DNA from: Sclerurus mexicanus
Lineage: Eukaryota > Chordata > Aves > Passeriformes > Furnariidae
Assembly (NCBI GenBank): GCA_013396755.1
Contig: VWZF01002381.1
Span: 537,982 to 601,981, forward strand
Length of the DNA stretch: 64,000 nt
Reading direction: 5' to 3'
The notes under the pieces are model-generated. The model worked only from the letters and a program-made list of their open reading frames with translations. It did not search any database and was not told where the DNA came from. This document shows, piece by piece, positions 12,130 through 26,699 of this stretch (its first letter is position 1; each line of letters opens with the position of its first letter). A program made the position numbers and the translations under genes.

Positions 12130-15100
12130 TAATAATAAAGAATTATAATAATAAGAGCGCCAATAGAAAATTCAGTAACATACTTTAAATGAGAAATTGT
12201 TTTTGTCTGCTAATGCATTGAATGTGAATCTTGTATGCTAAGAGAAGTTTCCTGAAGGTTATACTCTTGTGTTTCAAAAAACCTTCACTTTCTAAAACAC
12301 CAAACTTTAAAACGATGTTAATTAAATATGCTTATGGATGTCAAACTAAACACAGTAATTTGGCTCTTGTACTGGGAAAAAAATCAAAGGATAAATTAAC
12401 TTTAAATTAGCTTTAAAATTAATACTTGTGCCATTGAAGATGCAAGTAGAATTTTTAAAAGGGAGGAATCCAGTGTATAACCTAACAGCCTTTTATGGCA
12501 GTTAATAACTAACAAGTATTGGTTCAGAAAGCAAAGATGATAAAATGTAAATGGATCAAATGACGGACAGTCAAGTTTTTTTTTAAAAGCCTTGTAAATG
12601 TTAATGCTGTCTTTGTAATAGGTGCAGCATGAAGCCTGCAGATGATCTGTTAACTACAGAACTCCAGATGAATGGTATCTTTATAGAGGGAAATATAATT
12701 CTTTTTACCCTAAAACAAGCAAAAATGTTTTTTATATAATCCTAACTCTATTTCAGTTTTTTCACTTAGTCCTGTATCCACCATTAATCTCTCCCTTAAC
12801 CACTGAATCCTTACCATTACTCATTTATTCTAGGCATATGTAAATTAGAAGTCTAGCCATTTCACTATCTCACTGCACTCCAAAGAGAGAGAGAGAAGCA
12901 CTTTCTTCCCTTCCCCACTGACTATGGAAGAAGCGTAAGGCAACTACTTTCTTAATTTGGATGCATCAGTTAAATTTCTAATATTAGGTGGTACAAATTT
13001 GAGCCTGACTCATTCAGTTCAGGAAAGTGCCTATGATCAATACCAGAAACAGAGTTTAGGGGAACACATTTCTTGCTGCATCTTTCTGAGACAGAAATTT
13101 GGCATTAAACAAACAAACAAGCAAGAAAAAACTTTCACCACTTAGTACTTTTAATAGTAATAAAAGAGAAATATGTAAATACCATTTGTACTGTCTGCAT
13201 GTAGAATGAATATCTTCAGTGCATTAACAGCAAAAGCTATTTCTCACGTTATCACTCAGCTAGAACCAAACAGCATTCTGGGGCTCTACACTATTAAACT
13301 AGGGAAAGAGGTAGCACTGAAACACTGACATATCTAACCATTTGATTTAGAAATATAAACTGAAAGTTAATAGTCTCTCTAAAATTAAAGGCTCTTTCTG
13401 CGTTCAGTGTATACTTCTGACTTTTTGGCTAAACATAAAAAATAAGACTCATCTGCATCAGAAGCGAAACATCAAACAATGGCACTGAGGCAAATGAGAC
13501 ACAATCTAAGCGGCTTCTTTGATGCATCAATTAATGTTTAGAAACCAAGAAACCAAGGAGCCATTGGTCAACTAAAATGCTGGATTTCTCATAATGAAGT
13601 TCTAAAGTTTGTAGATTTTGCTTGGATGAATTATTCATGAATTTACAGAACCAGTAACTGAACTGTGATATGAATTTCAACACTTTGTGTGGCTCAGCTA
13701 TCTTTTCACATAATACATACATATTTTCATCTTTCATCATATTTACCTCTGAACAGCATTGCCTTCATCTTTAACATTTTTTAGAAGTCTATTTTATTGC
13801 TCTTTCAGCTAGAAGAAAGAAAACCCAAACCAAAATAAATGGGGCAGTGGGGGTAGTAATGTTGCTTTATTTTTGGGAAACTAACCCACTCCTGTAAGTG
13901 GAGACAACTCCTGTTACCTTTAGTGACAGCTGAAGCTGTTTACACCTGGGCTGAGTTGGGCAATTTAGGCAGAGGTAACAGCTCTAGCTGATATTAAATT
14001 TTCCTGATATTTCTGGTTACAGATATTTTGTGTTCAATTTCTTATACTTTGCAAACTAAGAAATCAGTATTTTTCTACACTCGGAATCTTCTCAGACTTC
14101 AGCTTTCAGCTCTGGACTTACTTGCACACCTTTGTAACTTTAACCAGTTTTGGGGTTAGGATTTTCATCACGGATTTCAGTATTGGGATCCCACTACCTA
14201 TGTAACTGTTGTTTTACAGCATGTATGGACCAAGATAGATAGGGTGTTAGTGCAATTTGACCCTCTTTTTAGAAAGGGTAGAAGGAAGCAGAGTAAATCT
14301 CATCTCTGAAAGATTTCCTCAGCTGCACTGGTGATTTGCATGAGCACAGGTGGAGCCAGTAGGTGCAACCTCTAGGATAAAGATCATCACAGAAAAAAAA
14401 AAATAGCACAAAGGGGTGATGATTACATTGGGAGTATGGCATTTAGAAAAACAAATGAGAAAAAGCAAAACAGTTTCACTAATTAAACAACAATTTTTAG
14501 TTTTAAGTATTTCACTGGAGATACCTCCGATTTGACATTTTTTTTGTCTATTCCAAAGCAAATAGTTTGTGATTTGCACTTAAATTTCTGTTAGAAGCTC
14601 CTTGGGCCAAGGACTCTTGTGTATTCACAGTATGCGCCCATGGTACAGACCTATGAAGAAAAGCTAGTGCCCCCAGAGGACATATTTAGACACTCAGGAC
14701 CCTGTCAAACACAAGAGTTTCAGGGAAATGTTTTCTGATAAATTGTCATTCCTAGCAGTGAAGAGTCTGGGGAATGTAGTTCCTTCCAGATATGCCCCAT
14801 TGGGTGTTTCTGAAAGAGATATCTTACACTTTAGAAAACAAAAAAGGCTTGATTCACTTTGGATATGCAGACATACACAAAAGTGGGAACACATCAGACA
14901 GAAACTGGATATGATTTTTCCCCTATATCAGTTCATTATAGAAAAAAAACCAAAAACATCTGTTCAAGAGAATTGTTTTAATCACTTTGGAGCATCCAGA
15001 ACATCTTTACTGAAAAAAAAATGACCTTCAGTCTTTGAAGACTTCACAAAGTGTGCAATTATCATCTCCAAATACTTCCTATATCATATCTTACTGCATA

Positions 15101-16499
15101 AATGAATAGCTTTCTTTCATCTAAAGATAAGTGGGCATGAGAATTTTAAAGACAACATAAAAACAAGATGTGCATTTTAAAACAAACTATGAAAAATAGA
15201 CTGAACCTCCCACTCAAAGCTGCAACAGACATGATAAAATGGGTAAAAACAGATATTCCTGCACAGAGAAGACAGATATTCAAAGTTCAAAAAGAAGAAG
15301 ACACATATTGAAGCTAATCTACAAACAACAGAGAAATGAAAAAATACATGATGCTTCATCTGAAAGTTATCTGTCATTATTCTTTAGAAATATTTTTAGA
15401 GAAGTTCTGGACATATTAAACGTTTTTGTGGTAAGATTTTCAAAATTTTTTACAAAATTACTTATTTACCTGTTCTTTAGGAACAGTCCTGTAGAATGAA
15501 ATTTGCCCCAAACTTTCACATTTTTCCTACCCTCAATCAGCCCTGTGATTGTTCAAACTTTGGTAGCCTCAGCAGTTCACACTTGAAAACATAAATCTCA
15601 TTTGTGCATACAGAAAAAGGAAGGATTTCTTTATCCACTTGCATAGAAGTAGTGTACAAATGAATAATTAAAGCAAAATTCTTCATAAAAACATGCCTTA
15701 TTTGCAGTGTTTGATCATTTGGAGTAGCTCTTAGGTGACTCGCTCCAGAAGCATTTATGTTACCCATACGCTACATGGATAAGTGATATTTTGTAAACTT
15801 TGCAAAAATAAGGGTTGTGTTTCTTAGCTGGGGAAAACAAGTAGCTGAGCCTGTTTCAGAAAGCAAACAAGAAAAATCCCACTTCCATATTCCATGTCAT
15901 TAAAATGTACACATATGAAAAAAAATCATTGTTGTCAAAACCTGTTTTCCCAAGAATATTTTCCTTCATTTCTTTCAGCTGAAATGGGTTCACTGAGATT
16001 ATGCAAATTACACAAACTATTCATGTAAGGTGGTATCTGTAGAGTCAGTTATACAAAGTGCTCAGTATCCCTTGTGTCTGCTGAAGTCAACAACTTTTAA
16101 AGCTTAAAAGTGAACTGTAAATGTAAAATAAAACTTGGCCCTTGTATGACAGGTTTTTTTCAACAACTAAAGGACATTTTTCTGCATTTCAGGGAATGAA
16201 GGGGCAAAGGAGACCCCTCTTTAGACCCCATTAATAAGCAATGAGTGGAAAAGATTAAACAGTGCCAAATAGGGTGATGACAGTATCTGGTTTTTGTAGC
16301 TGAAGTAAAATCTTGAGAAAAATACTGCTAGTCTCTTTTGTCATTCATGGTAATTATAATTTGCAATTTTCTATTTTTTTTTTTGTTACAAATTTCTCAA
16401 GTTATTGTTTTGTTTTGTTTTCTTTTTCTGATTAACAAAGGGACGTTTTAGTCTGATGTACAAATTTAAAAGGATATTAAGTTTACATTCCTATTTTTA

Positions 16500-16975
16500 T
16501 AGAAACATAGAATCATTTAGGTTGGAAAATACCTTTAAGATCACTGAGTCCAACCATCAACCTAACACTTCCAAGTCCGCCATTAAACCGTGTCTCTAAG
16601 TGCCACATCTACATGTCTTTTAAATACTTCCAGGGATGGGGACTCAACCACTTCCCCAGGTAGCCTGTTCCAGTGTTAACCAACTCTTTTAGTAATGAAA
16701 TGCTTCCTAATACCCAGTTCAGACCTCCCCTGGCGCAACTTGAGGTTCTTTCCTCTTGTCCTATCAGTTGTTACCACGCTGAAGAGACCAATCCCTCCCT
16801 TGCTACAACCTCTTTTCAGGTAGTTGTTGAGAGTGATGAGATCCCCATTCAGTTTCCTTTTCTCCAGGCTAAACAACCCCAGCTCCCTCAGCAGTTCCTC
16901 CTAAGACTTGTGATCCAGACCCTTCACCAGCTTCATTGTTCTTTTCTGTTGGCGTTTACTAAAGATTGAACAGGT
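16500..16975 (-). mobile_element. CR1 LINE fragment, minus orientation
   Basis: The 3' tail (ATAGAATCATTTAGGTTGGAA on this strand) is at 16507, so the element is antisense to the window. The minus strand encodes a decayed end of the CR1 ORF2 product (motifs SLEKRKL, GDLITLNNYLK, TTDRTRG). It is truncated at about 16975, before the LVRPHLEYC block, and belongs to the same 3'-end type as the copy at 45.3 kb. Confidence 0.88.
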
Positions 16976-19900
16976 TCTTTGTAACTAAGACGTGCTTGAA
17001 TTATTTGTCTCAGTTTTAAGAAGTCATGGTCAACTCAAAAGACTGGACCAAGCAGGACCAAGGTTTGCACCTGTGTGCAGGCAGACGAGGATAACCTTCA
17101 AGGAACACCACCAGAGCTTTGTGTTCCCAGGCCTGCCACAAATTCTGCTAACAAGAGCATGCAACATACTTGTCAGGTCCCAGATTTTTCTCCATAAAAT
17201 GGAGGTATTGCATCTTTATCCCTATTGTCTACTTCTCTTGCTTAGTGTTTTCCTAAGCTTTCCAAAGAAGAGGATGTGAAATTATATGACTCTTAAGCAA
17301 ATGATAAATATGTATGTAATAAGAAAACTTCATCCGCTATAGGAAAAAACTTGTAGCTGAACCACACTTTTACTAAATTAATAGTGCTAATTTACTACAA
17401 ACATTAGTTATTGATTACAAATACACTACCGATTGTCAGGCCAAGGCCAGAGGACTATTGTTTGCTTTTCAGTCAACTTTATGGAAAAAGATAGAAAGAA
17501 TATATTTGTATATTATATGCTAATAGGATTTAATCCAAGCCCGACTGAAGCAGAACTCCCACTGACTTCCATGCTGCTAAGATTTTAGCCAGTATGAAAA
17601 TTTCTTCTCTGAATCTGTTTTGATTCAAGTTTCCAAAACAGCTTTGAAAAACAAATGCAAATACATTCATATCCAAGAATTAACATCTGCATAAAAATTG
17701 ATTCATACCACTCTCCACATAACAAAAATGTGGCATGAATATGTACTTATTTTCCAATGCTGATCAACTAAAATAAAATGCAAATTTATAGTTAGCCAAG
17801 GGGAAGAAATGTGCTGTCATTACTGTCAGTATAGAAATCCCACTACAAACAAGCAATAAATAATGTCAGGAAATGTCAGTTTCAGAGGGGATGTCACCAT
17901 GGAAAATAAGCTTATGAAGTGCTGAAATACAAGTGTTGCTGCTTCTAATTTTGAACTTTGGTAGTAGAAATCAAGCCAGTTTAGAGGTATGTTCCACGGG
18001 AGACAGAGTAAGTATACCTTAAGACAGGAAATTCAAATAGAATCCTTCTTTCAACATAAAATATTGAATATGAAAATTGATGTCTGAGGATTTAAGGATT
18101 TGCAAACTTTCAGGACTGAAGACTTAAAAACAAATACAGCACACACGTGCTCACTGAAAATTCAAAAGTTCATTTCAATTCTCCTTATGTTAGAGCCATT
18201 GTGCTATTTCTTCCTGAGTCTGATGAACCAGTGCATCTGAAGTAAAAGGTAACATTTTACTTGTTTTCTAAAAAAAACCAAACAAACCACCACCAAAACC
18301 AAACCCATTTTCCAAAATCATACTTACTTAATTCTCTGTCTGTTGTTAAAAAGGGTACTGCTAGCAGAGTTCCTTTCAGACCCCAAACAATGCCTGGTCA
18401 TGTCAGTGGGAATATTTCTCATCTGTTGCAGATTAGACCCTTACAGGGCACTGCAAATGACAGTGTTCCTTGGCTGAATTTTCATTTAGGAAGTCCCAAA
18501 CATAATGCTTACACCACCATACACTGCAGGAAAACCTCAGAACTGGTAGATTTATGGGAAGTCATGATGACAGCTAGACAAATTTAGCTAGTTCAGCATG
18601 TGGCAAGATTTTTTTTTCAAAGAAAGCTTCTATAGGAGAAGAAAAATGTTTTCTGCAGGAAGATACTGATATTTAAGAATCACATGACAAAAAAATATTC
18701 TATAATACAGAACTTCTTCCTACAGAACTGTAATGTTCCTAAGGGAATTATACCAACAAACTACATTCAAATAGCTTGTACATAATCTCTGTCATTGTCA
18801 ACCATTAACAGGCATTTAATTTTTTAAAATTTTTTATTGCATCATTTTGTTTTCCTGTGTTTTGCTTACTATCTTGGTTTCAGATGGTGGTTTTTTTATT
18901 TGTAATAAATCATGAAGACTCATTTAATTTTCTCTGGGACACCTATTAATGTGACTAGCCTTTTTATTACTGCTTGTGGAAAAATCTCTATTCTCAGATA
19001 AACCTTTTTAGGTTACACTGTTTCTTCCAAAGTTGCCAGTTCACGAGTTTATTTTTTTATATATAGAATATGTGGGGAATATACTTGGTCACAATTGAAA
19101 ACTGTCTTTTTTTTAAAAATATAAATCTTCAGTTTCTAGGAAGGAATAAGTACTTAATAAGTTTGAAATGCCAAAACTAAGTTTTTTCTGAATTGGGATT
19201 TAACAGACAAAACTACAAAATTACTGTGAAGGATAAAAGCTATTAAAAGTCACTTCTATGTCTGAGAAATAAGGATTGTTGCATATGCACTAGTTTAAGT
19301 TCTCATTTCTAAAAGAAGACACCCTTACACAATTATGAGGGTTTAACAGATTTGTGATGGTGGTCTTAATTGAGCTAAAAAGAAATAATCACAAAGTATT
19401 TTTATAGCTAATTCAATGGATGCACAAGTGATCTGTTAAGTAATCCATGTTTTTTGTTGTTGGATGTATGCCTGTAACAGTGGAAAACCATTTTTTTTCC
19501 AAAATTATTTATTAAACATGAACAAAATATTATGAATGTTACATTAGAGGTAAAATATTTTAGCCACAGGAGAAACAATATCTTTCTTCACATATTCCAG
19601 GACCTTCATCTTCCAATAACACCAGTGAAATTTCAAGAGCAATGTTTTCAACAAATGATTCCCAAAGAGTATAAAAGAATATTTATGCATAGGCCTTTTC
19701 TAATCAAAATGAAGTTGGCAACTTTCAAAAACTTCTACAAAAGACGATATAGTAAATCTTCAGATTTCATAATTGATAATTTTCATGATTTACAGACAAG
19801 GAGGCATAACATTTTACATTACTGTGTTAACACACTGTCAAGGTTGAAAGTAGTTTAAGTTAAACCTAACTGCTCTTAACTAACTAGGTGGTAAGTACTT

Positions 19901-22070
19901 TATACCATATATTGTGGAGTAGGATAGTGCACTTGACTTTGAAACACAATACTTAGAAATAAGTACAAAGAGCATGTTAAGTTAAAAAAAAAAGCAGTAT
20001 TTGTAACAGGTTTAGATGGGAATTGCATTTCCAGTTAGAACCTCACATTTTCAGTACAGACTTAATAATCCTCACATTAGCCTTACTGCAAACTTCACAC
20101 ATTCCATATTTTCTGCTCTGGTTATTCCCAAGTTCAGCTGGCACTGTAGTTTTCTTTACAGACTCTCCAAATGTGATTCAGTTGTCTAAATATAGGCATG
20201 TAGTTCTGTGTAAAATGGCCTAGGGCATCTGACCTGTCCATCTGCTCTTCCAAAAAAAAGGAATAGGCCTCCTGTAGACCACAGACATCTGTCTGCTAGC
20301 CTTGTGTGGAAGCCTTGAAAACCCTAGGGCGTCACACACAGAGTCGGTACACACCTGCCTTTGGAAAACTAAAATGAGCTCTCTGTACTCTCTCACATCC
20401 TCCTCTGAGCTGCCTTAGGACTACTGTAATCCATTAGAATTGAATCTGGTTTAAAACTATCTAATTTCATATATGTACATACACTTGTGAATTGGTGTTT
20501 AAAATCCCACTGTAGTCAATTAGTGAGGTCAATGATGTCAGCTGAGAGACACTATTCACCTAAAGCAGACATGATTTAGATGTCTAGTGCCATTTGAAAG
20601 AGGTCTGTAGAGCTTCTATATGTAGATGAAAGTGATAGTATAATCCCAAAATACATATCCTGTAGGAGGAGCAGATGGCTACCAGGCAAGATGTCATAGG
20701 TTGTATAAAACGGCACTACAGGTCTCTGTTCAAGCAATGGAATCCTAAGTCAACTGAATACTCAGCTCTGTGGATACCTGTCAGTAACCACCTACCTCAT
20801 TTGGAGAAGAATTTAATTTCCCATATCTTCCTTCACAGGCAAGATCTCTACACAAAAGTCAGCCTCACAGTACCTAAGAAGTAGGTGCATGACAGTGGCA
20901 GAGATAGGCACATTTGTCTATCGAAGGTCATCCAGATCTCGAGATATTTACTTCATTCTGTTTATTCAATGAAAAGCTTGGTCAAGTCTGCAGAATAATT
21001 CAGGGTACCTGGACGCTAAGGCAATATCTGTGGGCAAGCAGTATGAAAGTAAGCAGGTATTCACCTTGGGTCTAGGTTACTGACAATGAAGTTGAACTAA
21101 CCTTCAGAGCTAAATACTGTAAAAAGGACTGCTGCTGAGAGTGCTGTGCACATTTTCCATAATACTCTAGCTGTTATGAGTACCTATTCAGGAAAGTGAA
21201 AAACTTGCCCTGGGAGAAACTTCATCTGAAGAGTGGAAACTACTCTTGCTTGTCTTCTAAATACTCCTCACCATCCCAGTCTTGCATCTCTGGAACAGTC
21301 TGCTTAGAAGGACCTTCTCTTAGAATGGTCCATGTACATTGTACCCCTAAACGTTTTGGAAATGGACACTGATGCTGCTGCCCACATCTATGAACAAAGG
21401 TAAGGCCATTTGATGCAATTTGCTGTTTTCTGAGTCTAACTGCTGTTGCTAAATCCTTCCGGAAACTTAACTGAGGCTTGCATTTTAGCAGAGTGAAGTC
21501 AGGGCTTTCTAGACTGAGATGTTTCTAACTATGCAAAATGGCTGGGTCTGAGTACCAAAGAGATGGAGGCCAATGTAAAGGTGTCTAAAGAGTTGAGGTG
21601 TCCAGAGTAGAAGATAGCTTTCCTCTGTCTTGCATCAGGAAACACCTCATCATGTTTCTTGAAGTAGATGTTTTAGACTCATTGATTATGATAGAAAACT
21701 TTGGTCAGTGCACACAAATGGTTTGCTTTTTTGTATCTTCTTTGATACAAAATAGGAAAGGGATAAAGGTACACCTCCCAGTTTATCTTGATGCAGAGTT
21801 GGAATCTGGGAGGTTCTGTAGCAGAATCTAATGATGAGTAAATTTTCCAGAGTGCTATAGTACAAAAGCGGTACTTCTGACCTTTCAAAGAGAGTTCAAG
21901 GAGTAAAGGTAACTTAAAAGATTCCTGAATCCTTACTTGTTATCCAAAGTTTCACAGACTCTTTCAGCAAAGATATTCTAAAATGTAAAATAACTGCAAT
22001 TAATTGTCTGTTTTGTGCTGATTTACTTACCTGTGCTGACTTGCTAATTGTTCCTCAGGCATTATAGTAA

Positions 22071-22150
<80 letters not shown>

Positions 22151-22167
22151 CTCTATCTATCATCTAT
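22071..22167 (+). repeat. (ATCT)n / (GATA)n microsatellite
   Basis: Twenty perfect ATCT units (22071-22150), then an interrupted part (CTCTATCTATCATCTA). Read on the minus strand, which is the transcribed sense of KCND2, it is (AGAT)n. The long perfect core predicts length polymorphism. Confidence 0.97.
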
Positions 22168-22847
22168 TGCTTTTGAAAGTTTATCAAGATAAACAGAAGA
22201 ACTGCCTATTTCTGGAGCCATATCAAGGTGGGTGTCTGGATAAAAGAGCTCTAAATTCCCTTCAATGTTGATATCTTAAAGGCCCTCAAGTGCTCATAGC
22301 TTTCCATATTTCAAGAAGCAGAATTATGGGGATGAAGGAAAAATTAAATTTGATCATTTTTCATGAATCATGGTCTTGCTCAGCATTTTGCTCAACTGGA
22401 AGCACACTTTCCTGATAGCTATAAAAAAAATGAAAATCTTAAAAATCAATCAATTTCCTATAAGCAAATCTGAAGAATTCTACAGTCCTTGATTTAACAT
22501 ACAATTACTGTTATTCAAAGAATGGTAAAAGGACAGGCTGAAGAGGTTTTAAACAGCTACTGATTACTTTCTAAATTACATTTTTCCTTAGAATTGCTGA
22601 TAAACCCAGGTATTTGTCTTGACAGATCACTCACGTTCAGTTTCTCTCCAAAAGGGGAGATCTGGTAAACTTATCATGTGCAGTCAAATAAAGACTCATT
22701 CTTTAGGTATATTCAGCAATCTGTATTATCCCTGAACCAAATGGGATGTCTACATTCAGTCTTCAATGAGGCAAACACACAGATAAGTTGAAAAAAGGGA
22801 CTACCAAGCTGTTTTTTTTATTTGATGAACATGAAAAGTGTGTCTGT

Positions 22848-22868
22848 AATGCCTGCCGGGCAGGCATT
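22848..22868. repeat. GC-rich near-perfect palindrome
   Basis: AATGCCTGCC (22848-22857), one G, then its exact inverse GGCAGGCATT (22859-22868). The arms are GC-rich in an AT-rich region and the pairing stops sharply at both ends. Confidence 0.85.
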
Positions 22869-25800
22869 GCAGGGTAGAATTTGAATGTCCATTTTTCCTC
22901 AAAGTTCTTTGTGGCCTTAAAAGTGAATTTTCATGGTTTTCTGTATTAGGCAATATCTGCAAGGCTTTTGACCTTCTGTTGCAGTAGCAGGAAAAAAATT
23001 GTGGCAAGGCTTCTAAATTCATACATTTACTGTATCTGCAGAACTAAAGAACAGGTAAATGTGAGAAATGCACCAGGAAAGGCATGGTTTGTCAGGAAAG
23101 GTTACTTTTATCTGTGCTGCAGTTCAGGCCTTAGCAGAGCAGTACTGTGGTGTAAGACCAAAGCAGAGAAGTGACAGCGGTGTAAATCCTGAGGAATATG
23201 ACAATGTATGAATGCCACAGCTTCCCTCTTACAGCAAGTCAGGTTAGTGGTTCTTCACAGGTCTGAATGTAAAGCAGATGCTGCACATAACATTCACTGT
23301 TAATATGGAGCATAAAGGCCTGCAGTTATTCTATTCAGTTCTGTACCTGGTGCAAAATAAATAGAAAATCTGATTTATTTCACCTGCTGAAGACAGAAAA
23401 ATATGAGTTGACTACCTGGCTTATACAGGGAATTTATGTTGTTAAAAAAATACATCAACACTATTTGCATTTTTGTCATTACAGATACTAACATAGATTT
23501 TGATCTTTTAGGGACCAGTGTAAGAAAGGACTTAACAATGTAATTTCATCATCATGCTGTTTTCTTAATATTTTTGTTTTTCATTATGCTACAACAGCTC
23601 AGTGTTTATCAATTAGTGGATATATTGAGAGATAAACTGAATCTTTGATTAAATAAAAGCTACTCAAATATTTAACTTTCTATAATAATTTCTGTGATAT
23701 AAATTTACCAACTCTGTGATGAAAATAACATGTAGCAAAAATAATATTGAATTTTCATGCTCAAACATACCAACTAAAACAGTACTCAAAGTTTTTCAAG
23801 AAACACTCAAATTTGTAAAGCTATTGAGAATTTATTCAGGGAAGTGCAATATTCTAGCTGTGTAAGCATGGTCAAAAACAGGAAGAGGGGTTTATTCTCT
23901 CCTGTGTTTTACAAGACCAAAACATAGTCTTGCTTTATGTTAACATATATATATTTCACTTAGATGAGAATATAAAACTTCAGTGAAACTTATCAGATTC
24001 CATGATATTTGTCAACTTTACTGGCAGCACAAAACTCTTTTCTTGTTCAGAAACTGTTTTCATTGTCTTCAATGTATAATTCAATAACTAATTCAGTCAA
24101 ATTTTTTTCTTCAAGGGATTTATTGACAGGTTTTCAATTTGCTATAATTTTTTTCTGTTTTGCTGATGCAAATATTTGTTTGCGTGTTATTCCTCTACTA
24201 TCATATATAATGGCACATTTAAACTCTACAAGAAATATTTCATTAAAAATAGCTTTTTGTATCTTATATTTGGTTTATTCTAATTAGTAGGATTAATATT
24301 GGTATTATATATTTAATGGTTTAAGGTACATTCATGTTTTTCAAAATTTCAGAATATGAAAACAAAAGCAAGCATACAATCCTGTTTTGCATAAGGCAAT
24401 GTGTGCATGTGTGTCTGTATGTGAGAAGGAGATAGCATCATGAACAGGAGCTCTAACTTTAGCTAAGCTTGGGCCCTTGATCTTGGCTGCCCTCTTGGAA
24501 GTGCCTGCCATCACAGAAGGTTGCAGTACCTGAAGGATTAGGCAAAAATTAGGATGTAAAGAAAAGCAGAAACTCCTACTAGGAATACACCAGTTGAGAA
24601 AAAAACATATCCTCAGGCTCATTCTATATTATGCAGCAATCCGGAAGTTTGTACTTACTAAGAAGTTGTTTTATATGGAAAACGATCCACAGAACAAAAT
24701 TAAGAACTGCTGTTCATCTGGAAGGCATAAACACAGTTGTGGTGGTGGTAACTGGATTTTCATGGAAATAAATGATGACTCATTGTGGCTGAGTTCATAA
24801 AGAAGTATAAGATTGATCTACTCAGTGGGCAAACTAACAGTTCAATGAGGCAAAACCAGCTTAGTCCACAAAGGCTTCAGAAATCATGTAAACATAAGTA
24901 AATGGATTATAGCTGGCTCTAAAACCAATGAAAAATAGCTCATGTACTCTAACTACAGCTTGTTTTTAAAGATAAAAAATAACCAGCACAGGCTGTATTA
25001 TTTTGTAAAAAGCTGGAACAGAACAGTTGCAGAAATACATGAAGGAGGCTATTGTACAGAACAGCTTTCCTTTCAGATCTTTCAATTGATAATGTCAGAA
25101 GGTTCCACTTAGCTTTGTTTAACCAGATGTCAATGAACAAAAAACCCCTTTTCCTGATCTGTTCTCCAGTGTAAAGCAATGAAATATTAATTAATACTAC
25201 TTTGAAATGGCTATTCAATTTAGAATAATTAATTTTTTAAGGCAGAAAAAGAGTAATTGACATCTATGAGCAGGTGTCCCTCATGCCAAAAATGTCTCAC
25301 TTTCATTTATTTAAAAAGCTGGAAAACGCACATTTGTTTGGGAAACCCATTTATTCAATGAAATCTTTAATTACATGCACCATAAAACAGGTGCAAAATG
25401 CTGTCTCCTCAGACCTGTAACTTTAAGCCATTGCAAACCATGAACTGCCTAAATTCACCAAAGAGTAACAGTCACTACTTCGGTCTGTTGTTTCATGACA
25501 GCTGTACATGAACAGCTACTTTCTGCTATCATGTGGAGAGAAGGGATGCCACATGACCGGGGGCAAAGCACTGCATTGTGTCAATGCCATTTCTGTTCAA
25601 GATCTTCTTGTAGCACGACATCCAGAATTGAGTTGCACATTATGTACAATGGATAATATTTCTGACAACATACTCTGGATGGCCTTGAGCTGATTGCCAC
25701 TACTACTTCAGAAAACAGTTGTTACTGAATTGTTTCCTCTCAATAGAGTCTGCCTGAGGAAAAATAGCAAGCGAGACTGAATTGTTAGTGCTGGATATAT

Positions 25801-26608
25801 CATAACTTTGCACTTTTCCTACTTTGGTACTTGAAAACAATTCCGTGTCAAGGACAGGGAACAGCTTGCCTGTAGGTGCAATAATAGAAAGAGGGGAGCT
25901 GATCTAGATGAGCATCTGTAAGATTATCTCATGTTTACATGCTAAAACTTGATCTAGTTAACAATAACAAACTCAGGTTAAAGGCAAATGGTATCTTCAG
26001 GACTGAAGCTCAGCCTTTCAAGAAGGGCTGTACACAACACGGTTTTAGTTTATTTAAACAGAATATTGCTGCTGATGCAAGCAAAATGTTTTACTATGAC
26101 ATGCTACCCGAAAAGTGAGACAGAACCATCAGTATTGGTGTCCCACAATAATGCTATTATCTGGTATGAATCATGGATCTTGCATTACAGGCAGCTTATG
26201 GATAGTCTTTCAAACAAGAGCTGAGTCTCAGAACTGACAGAGGAACTGTATAGGTATGGCTATTTGGGGCCAGTTAAACCCTGTGAAAATGCAAGACAAT
26301 AGGGTGATGAGGTGACATGACCATTTGCTGTGGAGCCCAGTGGCAAGTCTAATCCAGATTTCTAGAAGAGGAGGGGAGGTAAGGATGAGCTTTCATTTCT
26401 CACCTTCCTTCAACTTTCTGAGGTATGCAACTGTTAGTCCTTACATTTCTCAGTACATGATCAGTAAGGTCAGCCAAGATGGCCATCCTGTCATACAGTT
26501 CTACAGAAGCAGCCATATGTATATATACATACTTGTTACTATTATTTTTAAGATTATCACATTAGTAGACATGAATTTTCATGTGACATTTATTCCTCAA
26601 AGAGAGTT

Positions 26609-26699
26609 TTTTCATAATTTTCATTATGAAAATTTAATAAATAATGAAATAAATATTTCATTATTTATTTTGAAGTAAATTTTCATAATTTACTTCAAA
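26609..26699. repeat. Three consecutive inverted repeats (tandem hairpins)
   Basis: Three perfect stems in 91 bp: 26609-26618 with 26623-26632 (10 bp, 4-nt loop); 26636-26651 with 26654-26669 (16 bp, 2-nt loop); and 26669-26681 with 26687-26699 (13 bp, 5-nt loop). All are AT-rich. Not recognised as a known element; no gene is involved. Confidence 0.9.

Larger units (their letters stand above)
2579..16499. other. Intronic sequence, 13.9 kb without clear mobile elements
   Basis: AT-rich, CpG-poor unique sequence. Short features inside are listed separately: a hairpin-duplication at 3018-3074, an AT palindrome at 3372-3395, a consensus CRE at 4079-4086, a T/GTTT-rich tract at 9525-9599 and a 14-bp tandem duplication at 12102-12129. 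Open frames are short and resemble no protein I know. Confidence 0.6.

Noticed and set aside
17165..17250. Weak likeness to the MIR SINE core (TTTTTCTCCATAAAATGGAGG)
   Set aside because: Only about 20 bases resemble the MIR word and the rest does not follow the consensus, so I cannot support an element without a profile search.
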